64,000 bases of DNA from NCBI RefSeq assembly GCF_002994745.2, contig NW_020126823.1, forward strand, positions 1 to 64,000, in the 5' to 3' direction. Shown here piece after piece: positions 13,011-25,436 of the stretch; position 1 is the first letter of the stretch; each line of letters starts with the position of its first letter. Position numbers and translations under genes: made by a program. The notes under the pieces were generated by a model that was not told the origin of the DNA, searched no databases, and saw nothing but the letters and a program-made list of their open reading frames with translations. This DNA is from Rosa chinensis (Eukaryota > Streptophyta > Magnoliopsida > Rosales > Rosaceae).

Positions 13011-14747
13011 TGATGCGGCTGAAATAGCCTCACAATTTAACCCTGCAAAATGTAGTTGTCAGTATAGGATAAGCAGGGATCGTTCAGTCCGGGGATTGTA
13101 GGGTACACCTACACAAAAAGGTCAATTAACAAATAAAAGAATAAAATGGGGGTTTTGGAATTTGGTTTCTAATCTACTAAAAATAAAAACAAAGCAAATA
13201 AAACTATATACAATGATCGACTTCCCTAACCTAGACCAATACCACTCAGAAATTACTAAGTGTAAAAACAGAAAATTCATTTCAACATGCTACAAAAATG
13301 TGCCCACCTTAAATGCCTAGATAAGAGCCAAATGAAAAGCCTCAGCGGATCAATCCATTTATCTGATTCGTTCTAATGTAGGTTTGGATCGGAAAAGTCC
13401 TTACCAAGCCTAATACTACTAATTTCGAAAACACTCAGCGTAATTCTCTTAACTAGTAGTATTATCTAACCCTCGAATCAACTCACACGTGCAAATTAAC
13501 CATTACACATAGAATTTAACACGTAATTTCCAGAATCATTTAATCATTAAAGCATGATTTTTACCACTTTTTAGAACTAATTGCTACTTGTTTAACTCAG
13601 CGTCTTAACAAATAACAATTACTCTTGGCAAATTAAGCAAACACACAAAACTCTCACCGTTATTCTAGCATGCAAACTTATGAACCTAACTCTGAAAATT
13701 ACCAAAACACAAAAAGGGCACAAGATTGTAACATGCATCATAAAAGAATTCTCAAAATTAACTCAATAATAAACTGAAAATCTCAAAAATATTAATAAAA
13801 ATATTCTGAAAATTTCATGTCTCCAATTACACAACTCGCAAATTGAAACCACAAAACCGAAACAAAAATTATAAGTAGAGTCATAGTTACACTTTGAAGC
13901 TTTCCTCAGCGGCTTAGCAACACGGTGATGAACTCGTCTCTGCTGGTGGTGGAGCGTCCTTGACTCAGCGCCTAGAGCTTTGTAGATTGATGATGGATGG
14001 TGGTCACGGTCTTGTAGGTGATGGAAGTTTAAGGAGTGAATTGGGCAGTCTTGGAATGGTTTTTGGCCAGGAAGTGATAGGCAATGAATTATCTTGGCTG
14101 GGAAGTGATCTTGGCTGGGAAGTGATGCAAATTCTGTTCTGGACGTTGCCTATTTATAGGGGAGCATTGGTTGGCTTTTGTCGATCATACCCTTCATCAT
14201 TGACGGATGGGATTGCACCGTATTCCTTTAATTTTCCAGCTGAAACATCTTTCTCCTTTAAGGCCTTAACTCTCTCATAATGGGGCAATTCCTTTAATTT
14301 CCAAGCTGAAACATCTTTTCTTATTTATTTTCAGTGAAACATCTTTCTCTTTTATTCCAACTGAAAACGTCTTTCTCTTTATTCCCAACTGAAAACGTCT
14401 TTCTCCTTTATTCCCTTCTTCATTGCTTGGTCAAATATCTTAATGCTTTATTTTATGACTCCATCATTGCTGTTTCCAAGAGTTCAACCAGGCAAGTTTC
14501 CTACAACAAGCAGGAGAATATCAGAATTTTCTAGAGAAAATAAAATGTAAATACCGCAAAAAGTCGACAGTGAGGAATCCTGATCCAGCTAGGATTTTTC
14601 ATGAATTTTACTTTTTCCGCCTATTTCACTCCAAACACTCAACAAGACTCTAAAAGACTCAATGACTCAAAACACTAAACTTAAGGGAGAAACAAGGCTA
14701 AAATGGGCACATATTCAATAATATCGTCACACTTTTTGCTCCTATCA
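13011..14747 (-). repeat. 3' LTR of the non-coding element
   Basis: Minus strand, TGATAGGAGCAAAAAGTGTG at the right end to ...CCGCATCA at 13011. This subfamily is shorter than the others and has its own U3. The last bases form a small stem GGCT/AGCC (13017-13029). TATA box TATAAATA on the minus strand at 14151-14158. Confidence 0.92.
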
Positions 14748-14764
14748 ACTACCCCACACTTAGC
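14748..14764 (-). other. Polypurine tract of the non-coding element
   Basis: Minus strand GCTAAGTGTGGGGTAGT abuts the LTR start. The 8-bp hairpin arms TTTTGCTA and TAGCAAAA at 14765-14786 sit directly beside it, as in the coding elements. Confidence 0.85.
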
Positions 14765-16596
14765 TTTTGCTAGTCCCTTAGCAAAACAAAAATACAAAAC
14801 AAACAAAGACTAACAAAAAACAAGTAAATGACTCTACTTCCCTAACTGTTGTCTCAGAGACTCCAAACTCATGGCTTTCACGTTAAACACTTAATCAAAA
14901 TTGCATAGATAATTCCATGGTTAATAAACATGTGACATCATATGACTAAGCAAGATATGGAGAACTTAAGTTATACATGAATGATAGCATGTTTCGAACA
15001 AGTCCAATCCAAACTCACAGGCATACTCTCGATTTTTCTCAGAAATGGCTATGCTTAAAAGCTTCACACTCTCAAGTATATGCAAGAGAATAAATTGTAA
15101 GGCAACAAACAGCTTGCATATTTCATCAATAAACGCATTTTGTGAAGAATTATTAAAGACCTCATGAAATGACTAAGTGCACAAATGGACCTAAACCATA
15201 AGCTCGACTGCGTACCTGACTCCACTAACCAAAGACTGCCCATCTCAAGGATCAAGTCAGCACTTAAAACAGGTTGTAATGGGCTAAGCTAGGGTTTTCG
15301 AAATGAAGATTAAGGATACAAAAATCCTAAGGACCTAGCAGAGCATATATGGACCACCTTATGTCATCATTTTTGTAGCAAATATCATTGTTTTGGGCCA
15401 AACCTTCACTCTAACCAACATGGAATGGACAAAGGCATAATTTTCAACTTTGAGCCTTCTACAAATTTGAAAGTCCAAAACCACACTTCAACAATTTCCC
15501 AAGAGTTTTCTTTTCAATTTTCTCTCTTTTGCCGTTTTTCTTTCTTTTTTTTTTTTTCATTTTTTTTTCATTTTTTTTTTTTTCACGGCAATCTCTTTTT
15601 TTTTCTTGGATTTTCCCCACCCCACACTTGTCTTTCATCGTCACCCCTACACATATGTCATGCTCTACTAAGTCCCTAAGACAAGGGTAGAGATATCCTG
15701 TACTAAGCTCATGGTAGGGTAGTGAGGGTGATGAAACAAAGGTTTTAACAGGCTCAAAGGGGTTCATTCTAAGGAGTCCCACGACGGGCACAATTGGGGA
15801 CACATGCTTGTTTGGCTATGGTGGTTACCCTAATGCCTTCTATCCTATCCAGGATCAGTGCATATTATGGCATACAAGTTTTGACAGTCACAACAGCCGA
15901 GTTCTAGTACTCTCTAGTCCATTAAAATCTATGGCACATGATCATTGGATTTCAAAGAATGATGAGGTTTTGCAAATACAGCCATGAAATTCTAGAATTA
16001 TCAATTAAGCACTCAAAAGAAAGTATTTTAGCTCAACAGCTCACTTAGGGTCAAATGAATCAGACTTAATCCTAGCATGCTTAATGAACCAAGTTACAAT
16101 CCTATCTCAAATCTTCATACAAGGATCCAACGTCGATTAACCACAGAATTCAATTAAGTCCTATTTCGATTGTCAAAACCTTCAGCCATGAATTCAGAGA
16201 CATGTTCATCCTAGACGTTAGAGGCATCCTAAGACTCAAACACACAAAAAGACTCTATAAAACCAACAATTTTTTTTTTTTTTTTTTTTGAATTTATTTA
16301 AAAAAAACTAAAATAAAGGTGTAAACCCACCCCACACTTAGAATCTACATTGTTCTCAATGTAGGCAAAAATATGGTATATAGACCCTAAATATGGGGGC
16401 TACGAAAATAAGGGAAAGTAAAATAAACAAACAAACAAAGACACAAGTACAATTCAACCTAAGCAAGTGAAGGGATAGAAATGTCAAACTCTCGTTGATG
16501 GCTCCTTCACAGCTTCGTTTGAAATGGGTTGCCTCCCATGCAGCGCTTAATATTTATAGTCCTTCAGCCTGGACTTTTCTCCTTGTTCACACGTGC
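14765..16596 (-). other. Non-coding 3' region of the LARD-like element
   Basis: Same series of landmarks as in gag-pol copies, read on the minus strand: hairpin ATGGG/CCCAT with loop AGGCAA (16524-16539), hairpin CTACATTG/CAATGTAG (16347-16366) followed by AAGTGTGGGG (16332-16341), a second AAGTGTGGGG (about 15620-15630), and the final hairpin at 14765-14786. Homopolymer T runs lie at about 15545-15605 and 16270-16289. No ORF is credible here. Confidence 0.8.
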
Positions 16597-16650
16597 TCAT
16601 TCCTTGGGTGCCTCCTGGAGGGGTATCTCTTCCAATGTGTGCTCCACAAA
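16597..16650 (-). pseudogene. 17-codon integrase C-terminal relic in the LARD-like element
   Basis: On the minus strand this reads FVEHTLEEIPLQEAPKE and a stop. It aligns with the last residues of the intact integrase tail at 36150-36211 ([19 protein letters not shown]). It is the only coding remnant I find in the element. It shows that the element arose by deletion of gag-pol from a coding Athila and places the 3' breakpoint inside the last codons of pol. The match is short but lies at exactly the expected place, just before the post-pol hairpin. Confidence 0.8.
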
Positions 16651-16789
16651 GGACTCACCAGATCAAGTGTTAGTAACATATACAAGGTTAGGAATACAAA
16701 CATTATGTCTTTCCTACTTTCTAAGTTACTTTACATACTTAGGTACTGGAACAGAGGATCCAATATACCTTAAGCATGTCACACAACAC

Positions 16790-16824
<35 letters not shown>

Positions 16825-17559
16825 TTATTGTAAACATAGTTAATATCTCAATTGATTCCAAGTTGTAAGTCGAGCCCAATAGAAACCACTACTATTGGTG
16901 AGATACGATATAGGGATAGTCGCCTAGACATAAGTCTCTTTCCTTTGTTTCAGAAGGCCGAATGGCCAGATTAAGAGGTAAGTGAGAGGGAGGACTCATT
17001 TTGGTGATACTACGGAGGCTACTCCCTCATTGAGGTTTAGGCCCCTATCGGCTACTCCCACATAGTGGTTTACGCTCATTCTATAGTATCTCTGAGATCC
17101 AATTGAACCCATCACCCAGTCCAACCTAAGACACCATCCGTATGCCCCTTACTCAGCTGGGAAATTAACTTATGTGTTAGACCGTTCTCCAAGTGCTAAT
17201 AAAGGCCGCCCTCAACCTCAAGAGACCTAGCAAGGTACTAATGAAGGGTTTAGGCCAATATTAACAAAAGGGCCCTTGTCTACTCATACGATTTTACACA
17301 CTTACAACAATTAAGTATTTAGCTAAAGTGAAACACATTCAATTTACAATATGGTTAAAAAACAACTTCTACAAATTGTACAACAATGATAAAAGACATG
17401 CTTAATTTTGTAACACTCATAAAACTTAAACTAAATCACAATTAAAGCTTGGCCTAACAAATCGCAATTTGTCACCATTCCACAAGTGTAGTACAAAAAT
17501 TAGCATGCATTCTATATACAAAAAATCGATGACACTTTAAGTGCAAGGGATTTTAACAA
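16651..17559 (-). other. 5' leader of the LARD-like element (one module)
   Basis: Non-coding leader between the primer binding site and the deletion joint. It holds one leader module (16830-17300) with the inverted repeat CCAATAG/CTATTGG (16886-16908). A T33 run (16791-16823; A33 in the transcript) comes next, then a short segment like the module-2 tail of other elements (about 16735-16772). Confidence 0.8.
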
Positions 17560-17577
17560 TCCCCGGCAACGGCGCCA
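17560..17577 (-). other. Primer binding site for tRNA-Asp
   Basis: TGGCGCCGTTGCCGGGGA on the minus strand, 5 bases after the LTR end. It is complementary to the 3' end of plant tRNA-Asp (GUC) including CCA. Confidence 0.93.
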
Positions 17578-17582
17578 AAAAT

Positions 17583-19298
17583 TGATGCGGCTGAAATAGC
17601 CTCACAATTTAACCCTGCAAAATGTAGTTGTCAGTATAGGATAAGCAGGGATCGTTCAGTCCGGGGATTGTAGGGTACACCTACACAAAAAGGTCAATTA
17701 ACAAATAAAAGAATAAAATGGGGGTTTTGAATTTGGTTTCTAATCTACTAAAATAAAAACAAAGCAAATAAAACTATATACAATGATCGACTTCCCTAAC
17801 CTAGACCAATACCACTCGAAATTACTAAGTGTAAAAACAGAAAATTCATTTCAACATGCTACAAAAATGTGCCCACCTTAAATGCCTAGATAAGAGCCAA
17901 ATGAAAAGCCTCAGCGGATCAATCCATTATCTGATTCGTTCTAATGTAGGTTTGGATCGGAAAAGTCCTTACCAAGCCTAATACTACTAATTTCGAAAAC
18001 ACTCAGCGTAATTCTCTTAACTAGTAGTATTATCTAACCCTCGAATCAACTCACACGTGCAAATTAACCATTAGACATAGAATTTAACACGTAATTTCCA
18101 GAATCGTTTAACATTAACATGTTTTTACCACTTTTTAGAACTAATTGCTACTTGTTTAACTCAGCGTCTTAACAAATAACAATTACTCTTGGCAAATTAA
18201 GCAAACACACAAAACTCTCACCGTTATTCTAGCATGCAAACTTATGAACCTAACTCTGAAAATTACCAAAACACATAAAAGGGCACAAGATTGTAACATG
18301 CATCATAAAAGAATTCTCAAAATTAACTCAATAATAAACTGAAAATCTCAAAAATATTAATAAAAATATTCTGAAAATTTCATGTCTCCAATTACACAAC
18401 TCGCAAATTGAAACACACAAAACCGAAAAAAAATTATAAGTAGAGTCATAGTTACACTTTGAAGCTTTCCTCAGCGGCTTAGCAACACGGTGATGAACTC
18501 GTCTCTGCTGTGGTGGTGGAGCGTCCTTGACTCAGCGCCTAGAGCTTTGTAGATTGATGGATGGATGGTGGTCACGGTCTTGTAGGTGAGGAAGTTTAGG
18601 AGTGAATTGGGCAGTCTTGGAATGGTTTTGGCCAGGAAGTGATAGGCAATGAATTATCTTGGCTGGGAAGTGATCTTGGCTGGGAAGTGATGCAAATTCT
18701 GTTCTGGACGTTGCCTATTTATAGGGGAGCATTGGTTGGCTTTTGCGATCATACCCTTCATCATTGGACGGATGGGCAATTCCTTTAATTTCCAGCTGAA
18801 ACATCTTTCTCCTTTATTAACTCCTCTCATAATGGGCAATTCCTTTAATTTCCAAGCTGAAACATCTTTTCTTATTTATTTCAGTGAAACATCTTTCTCT
18901 TTTATTCCCAACTGAAAACGTCTTTCTCCTTTATTCCCAACTGAAAACGTCTTTCTCCTTTATTCCCTTCTTCATTGCTTGGTCAAATATCTTAATGCTT
19001 TATTTTATGACTCCATCATTGCTGTTTCCAAGAGTTCAACCAGGCAAGTTTCCTACAACAAGCAGGAGAATATCAGAATTTTCTAGAGAAAATAAAAAAT
19101 GTAAATACCGCAAAAAGTCGACAGTGAGGAATCCTGATCCAGCTAGGATTTTTCATGAATTTTACTTTTTCCGCTATTTCACTCCAAACACTCAACAAGA
19201 CTCAAAATGACTCAATGACTCAAAACACTAAACTTAGGGAGAAACAAGGCTAAAATGGGCACATATTCATAATATCGTCACACTTTTTGCTCCTATCA
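17583..19298 (-). repeat. 5' LTR of the non-coding element
   Basis: Partner of 13011-14747, with the same ends and nearly the same sequence. TATA box TATAAATA on the minus strand at 18716-18723. The right flank agaga (19299-19303) matches the left flank. Confidence 0.92.
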
Positions 19299-19814
19299 AG
19301 AGAATGGAAATGCTCTCATCTTAGAAGTTCTCATCTGCCCTTGTTGCATGTTTGCACAAACAGATTGAAATTCTCGAACATGCTTGTTAGCATCCTCCAT
19401 ATTAAGTCCATGGAAGATAGGGAGCTTGTGCAACAACCACTTTTTGCTCAAACTCTGCTTGTCTTCCAGCTGCAGGGGGGTATACTATGCCTGTAGGGGT
19501 CCTCCTTCAACAGTTGCGGTGGAGAGTTCCCTAATAGATGCCATTCTCTCTTCTTCACTTCTTCAGGTGGTGGTGAAGGTGGTGTGTAGAGTTGGACGAA
19601 ATCACAGGTGAAGGTGAACGTGAAGGAGGAGATGGACTTGGTGTAGGTGATGTAGACTCCTCAGAAAAGTAAGTCCGCTTCCCTTGCTCGTTAAATGTGT
19701 ACTCTTTGTATGTTGAAGGGGAAGGGCTTGTGTGCTCAAGAAGTGAAGGACCCTTCAAGCAGCGAGCCTTGCTTCAATTTCCTTTAGTGTAGAGGATCTA
19801 AAAGGCTCGGTCAT
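19299..19814 (-). pseudogene. Athila gag N-terminal part, decayed
   Basis: Begins MTEPF at 19812-19814 and continues through the serine/proline-rich N-terminal region and the start of the matrix/capsid-like domain, then is cut at 19298 by the non-coding element; it resumes at 13010. Against the intact gag at 25437-26999 it has many one-base losses (for example in 19315-19350 and 19440-19480) and small insertions, so the frame is lost several times. Confidence 0.85.
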
Positions 19815-21189
19815 TCATAGGAATCCTGAACATCATCAAAATTCAAAGAAGTTAGCAAAGTATAAAGTGAGTTAATTACAAATTAGTGATTTTTACATCA
19901 ACCTTACTATTCACGAGTCACTATTCACAAGTTACTATTCACGACTTTACTATTTATGATTTATACAAGTATAAATAGAGTATAAATTACAAACTATCAC
20001 AATCTTTTCACAAATAAACCACGTAAGAAGTTTATAATATAAAGTAAAATGTACAAACACAAATTTACAAGTGGAGGTTATGTTCAAGTATCTTATTATC
20101 TTTACAAAATAAAGTTAATATCTCAATTGATTACAAGTTGTAAGTCGAGCCCAATAGAAACCACTACTATTGGTGAGATACGATCTAGGGATAGTCGCTC
20201 CTAGACATAAGTCACTTTCCCTTTGTTTCAGAAGGCTAGATGGCCAGAATTAAGAGGAGTAAGTGAGAGGGAGACTTATTGGTGACACTACGGAGGGCTA
20301 CTCCCTCATTAGGTTTAGGCCCTATTGGCTACTCCCACATTGTGGTTTACCACGCAGCAGTCTATGTATCTCTGAGATCCAATTTGAACCCATCACCCAG
20401 GGTCTCACCTAAGACACCACCTATATGCCCCTTACTCAGCTTGAAAAGAACTCATGTGTTAGACAGTTCTCCAAATGTTAATAAAAGCCGCCCTCAACCT
20501 CAAAAGACCTTAGAAAGGCACTAATGAAGGGTTAAGGCCAATATTAACAAAAGGGCCCTTATCTACTCATACGATTTTACACACTTATAACAATCAAGAA
20601 TTAACAATATTTACAATTAATTCTTTACATTTCTTTTGTTTAACAAGATTAGACACATTTAAACACAACTTTTACACAACAAAACGTCACACTTTGTACA
20701 CTTCTTTTTTTTTTTTTTTTTTTTTTTTTTTTACGAAAATACTTACAAATTGTTTTTCTTCCTTTTCTTTACAATTATTTTCAACACTTAGGTACGGGAA
20801 CAGGGAGTCTCGATGTGCAATGGGACTGAAACAGCTACCCTTTTCAAGACTATGTTTAATCCAATATACCTTAGTGAATCACAATATTTTCATTTGTTAT
20901 CTATATCATTGATTTCAAATTCAATTCCAAGCGGTAAATCAAGAGGACGTGCGGCCCAAGTATAGTCGTCTAGACACAAAGTCCCTCCTACATCCTTTGG
21001 GCAACCTTACTGAAATGGCCAGGTAGGGAGGGCGACCACGAGAGGTAGAATCCATTTTGGCATGAGCTACTCCCACATGTGGTTTAGGCCCATTTGCACG
21101 CACTTTTGGATTCAAGAACCAGTCATGAGCGTTGTCCCCTTTCCTAGACACCATCCCACATAGGCTATACTTACTTGGATGAAAAAGAT
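19815..21189 (-). other. 5' leader of the minus-strand gag-pol element, truncated
   Basis: Two leader modules: module 1 at about 20110-20580 with the inverted repeat CCAATAG/CTATTGG (20151-20173), a T28 run at 20705-20732, then module 2 at about 20790-21189. Module 2 is cut mid-way at 21189 by the LTR at 21190, so the primer binding site and 5' LTR of this element are missing here. Confidence 0.82.
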
Positions 21190-23453
21190 TGATGTCGCTT
21201 TTGTCGAGCGACCAATTTAACCCTGAAATGTCATTAGTAGTAGTAATAAATAGGGATCGTTCTATTCCGGGATTGAGGGTACACCTGTCATTGTCAAACA
21301 ATTAAACAATTAAAATTAAAACAAAGTATAAATTTACAAAATATAACAAAATATATACATATTACGAAAAGGGGGGATTTTTGGTTTTTGGTTTTCTATT
21401 TTCGAAAATAAAAGCTAACTAAATAATTAAAACGCAAAAACATAAAATATAAATGGAATGTAAGAACAAAGATCAAAGTCGAAACTCATGATTAAAATTG
21501 ATTCAAGTTCATCATTGTTCATCATAGTCATGCAAGAGGAGTTGATCATGTGAAACGTTCAAAAGCAAACAATTTCCCATATTTTACTTTCAATGCTAAT
21601 TAACCTAAGCGAAAGCACCTAGATTAATCCTATCAAACATGCAATCAAACCCTAGAAAGCTAGTCAATCATGTCATATTTAACGCATTAAGCACCTAGAA
21701 AGGCTATCAACTCAAATGTGCAACTTAGTATGAAAAAGTCCACCTAATTGCAATCTTCTTTGATTAAATTCGGTTTTTGTACAAAACCTTTACTACTTAT
21801 CGATCCAAGAACACAAACCAAAAAGTTGATTCATGTTCTTAAATTCGTAGCACAATTATATCAAACCCTAAGTGTTTGCAACCACATAAGATTAAAATAC
21901 AAAAGTTATCTATCATGCAAATTTAATCAAACACTCACACAAAAGCAACCATAATCGCAATATATGAATCTGAAAATTAACAATTCATCATAAATTTCAG
22001 AAAACAATACTTGTTCATACATATGTGTCAACTAAGGCAAAACCAACGAAAATACAAAGCAAAGGTACAAGGAGAATCGGATTACACCGTGATGAAGATG
22101 AGATGAATGAAGTGATGATGTGGTCTCTTGAATTTCGAAAGCAATCTTCAAGGTGGAGGGTGGATGGTGTGCACGGCTTGTCTTCTTCTTCCTTGGCCTT
22201 GCTTGCACTTCGTGGTTGCCCTAGAGGATGGAGAGGAGCACGGCTAGTCTAAAGAGTTTTCTGAATTATTTTCTCAAAGTGTAAACGTAAAGATGGAACT
22301 TGGAACCCCAAAACGTTGAGAAGAGGGGAGGTTATATAGGGGACGGCCAACTTGCTCTCCAAGCCGTGTAAACCTTATGGAATTAATCTGAAAATTCCAC
22401 ATAATTTCCTCCAATAATATCTTGCCAAATAAGCCCTATGAGGTGGTTCAACCAATCACAAAATTCCATTTAATTCCCTAAATAATCTTGCCGAATTCCC
22501 TTGATATAATTCTGATTTTTGTAGTTCAATTCGGCCAAACTTCCTTTAGGGAATTAAGGAATGTATCTAGACTTCTTTTGAGCTTTTCTTGGTCTCCACC
22601 TTTTTCTCTTTCCTTTTATTTCTCCCTTGAATATCTCCTTGCCGAATTCTCTAGGGTTTTCTTTTAATTCACACGGCAACTTCCTTCTTTTCCTCTTGGC
22701 TTGGACGGCAAAAGATATTCTAGGGTTTATCTCTTGATGAATTTCCATAAAAATAGCCCTAGAAAATCTCCCTAGAAAATCTCCTTTTAATTTCTGATTT
22801 TCCACGTCATTTTCCTTGTTTCTCTCTTCATTTTGGACGGCAAACATCTCTAGGGTTTCTTCATTGCGTCACAAACCCTAATTGCATGGGCTTTGTGGGC
22901 TTTTGATCCATTTGCCGAAAATCCAACAAGTCTTGAGAGTTCTTGGGCCTCCATGCGCCACCTTTGTGCCATGTCATCATCTAGAGTCTTCAAGAAGCTT
23001 CTCTCATGCCATGTCACTTCATTAATTCGATCTCCATTCATGGTTGGCTCAAAAGTCTTGTTTTGGCAAGCTTTCCTTTTCTGGACAGGGTTTCCTGGTT
23101 GGACCAGGAAAGCTTCATTTCTTCATTTCTGCTCATTTGTGCTTCCCTTTGTACTTCATCTTGTCTCCCTCCAACGTTGGCTAGCTTCTCTCTCCATTTG
23201 TGAGCTCGTTTCAGCTCATTTGTGACAAGGACCTGAAAATAGAAACTAGTAAGAAAAATAGAAACTTTCCTAAAATGAAAAGTGGGAAACTTTCTAAAAA
23301 TGATAAATAAAACTACAAAAATAGAAACTTTCTACAAATAGGAACTTTCCCAATCAAAGAATGGAAACTTTCCTAAACAGGGTTTTATTAAGGAAATAAC
23401 GCAGAAAATGCAGGGAAAAGCAAGTAAAACGTCGCATTAAAATGCTCCTATCA
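21190..23453 (-). repeat. 3' LTR of gag-only element
   Basis: 2264 bp, TG...CA on the minus strand, next to the polypurine tract. It differs from the 28737-31016 partner mostly by one-base deletions crowded into 21190-22500. Hairpin GTCGCT/AGCGAC at 21194-21212. TATA box on the minus strand at about 22332-22338. Confidence 0.92.
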
Positions 23454-23470
23454 AATTCCCCACACTTAGC
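23454..23470 (-). other. Polypurine tract of gag-only element
   Basis: GCTAAGTGTGGGGAATT on the minus strand abuts the LTR. The hairpin arms TTTTGCTA/TAGCAAAA follow at 23471-23492. Confidence 0.87.
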
Positions 23471-25436
23471 TTTTGCTAGTCCCTTAGCAAAATCACACTA
23501 AGACACACACTAAGACTCAACGAAAATTAAAGACTTGACACGAAACAGACTCTATAGCCCTTCAACTTTTTGTCTCAGCAATCTCTTACTTTCACAACAC
23601 CAAGATTAGCACTTCACCAAGAATAAATGTTTAGGCATTCGAGAGTTAATTAAAACACATAATCTTCACATACACAAGTAGGACTTGGTTGTAACAATGG
23701 TGATGGGTTCTGTTAAGCATGTTTCAGACAAGTATGATTCAATCCTCACAAGGCATATCCACTCTTTCTTCTCTCAGAATTCAAGGCAATGCTTAAAAGC
23801 TTATACACTCAAGTATATGTGAAAGATAGCAAGTATATCACATAATGTAAGAAACGAAAGCACATGTATAATTTTCTTTAAAGATCTCATGAAGGATACC
23901 AACTACTTGCACAGATGGACCCAAGCCATAGGTTCAACTCTTGTAACTCATCTCCACATCAAGGGCTGTCCCATCTTAAGGATCAAGAAGGTCTTTTCAA
24001 GGGTTGTAATGGGTTAAGGCTCAAGGTTTTAAGAAATGAAGGGTAAGGATTTATCAAAGTGTCCTAAAAACCTAGCAGAGCACATGTAAATGTAGAGACC
24101 ACAAGAAATCCACCAATGCATTGCAAAAACGTCACTTCCCCTAGAGGTAACATAAAAGGGGCCTAGTGTCTTCATGTTGGGCCCAATCTTCATTGTAAAC
24201 TTCCCCTGAACTACAGTGAATGGACAAAGGTCAAATTTTTCTTTAATAGGCCTTCATTTCAAAGTAAACTCCAAAATCACTAAGTATGGGGGACTAAAAT
24301 CCATAAATATTTCTTTCTTTTCTTTTCTAGCCGTACATTTTTTCTCTTCTTTTCATTTTTCACGGCTTTCACATATTTTTTTTTTTTCTTTATGGACAAG
24401 TCTACCCCCACACTTGAACTTTAACCTCTTCTCAATTTTCCTCCTTAGCATCAAACCCATGTAGTATGTCTCAAAAGATAGCTCCACTAAGTTCTTAGAA
24501 CAAAGGGTAGGGTTGTTACTATACTAAGCTTCATGGTTAAGGATTTTAGGGTGATGAACGAAAAGGCTTAATGTAGGCTCAAAGGGGCTAATCTAGGGGA
24601 GTCCCACGACGGGCACAAATGGGGACACAAGTTTATATGGCAATGGTGGTAATTCCTAGGATGCCTCTATCCCTTCCAGAATCAGGGCCATGTATTGATA
24701 TAACGTCTCAACAAGCACAAGAGTGAATTCTAGCATTCTCTAGTCCATCAAACTTAATCTATGGCAAGCAGTCAATCAAATGAAAGAATAATGAGATCAT
24801 CAAAACATCGCCAAGAAAATAAGAATATATTTTTCATTTTACTCCAAGAAAAAGGGACATGGGCTCAATTATCTCACATGGGTTTTTATGAATCAAAACT
24901 CATCTTAACATGCTCATATTTTCTGTACCAAAGTTTCGAAATCCATATCCACTACACATGCATATATATCTCATATATCTCAATTAACCAAAGAATACCA
25001 TTTTAAAATCATCTCAATTTTGTGATCCTCTTTTAATCATGATTTCAGAGATATAGAATCATCCTAGATAGTTGAAAGGGCATCCTAAGACTCAAAACAA
25101 AAACAAAAGCAACGAAAATTTTTTTAAAATTTTTGACATTTTCACTTTTTTTGTATTTTCAATATATGTGACTCAAAATATGACTCAAGATAAAAGTGTA
25201 AATCCCTTCCCCCACACTTAAATATTGCATTGTCCTCAATGTAATCAATAAAAAGCATGCAATGGAACACTTAAGCATATAGGGATGAAATTTACGAAAA
25301 TAATACTAAATTCAAAAAGCAAAAACGAAAAATAAAAGATAAGGATAAAGAAAGCAAATCTGATTTGCATGGGTTGCCTCCCAAGTAGCGCTTGGTTTTA
25401 ACGTCTTCTCAGCCTAGACGTGGTTTCCTCTTCTCC
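23471..25436 (-). other. Non-coding 3' region of gag-only element
   Basis: Landmarks as in the other elements: post-pol hairpin at 25369-25384, hairpin TTGCATTG/CAATGTAA at 25225-25244 with AAGTGTGGGGG at 25209-25219, a second AAGTGTGGGGG near 24404-24416, and the final hairpin beside the polypurine tract. No credible gene. Confidence 0.8.

Larger units (their letters stand above)
13011..19298 (-). mobile_element. Complete non-coding Athila derivative (LARD-like), 6288 bp
   Basis: Two LTRs (1737 and 1716 bp), a primer binding site, a polypurine tract and a perfect 5-bp target duplication (agaga) define a complete minus-strand insertion. The 2835-bp interior codes for no gag, protease, reverse transcriptase or integrase. 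It holds one leader module (about 16830-17300), a 17-residue relic of the integrase end (16597-16650), and a full Athila-type 3' region. It must have moved using proteins made by another element. It is inserted in the gag of the 8323-21189 element. The two LTRs differ mainly by small indels. Confidence 0.93.

Noticed and set aside
22025..22252. 75 aa ORF starting MSTKAKPTK repeated in five LTRs (22025, 29585, 46137, 53767, and a variant at 34506-34733)
   Set aside because: It runs antisense to the LTR transcript in R-U5 and recurs only because LTRs are copies of each other. No codon-level conservation can be shown from near-identical copies.
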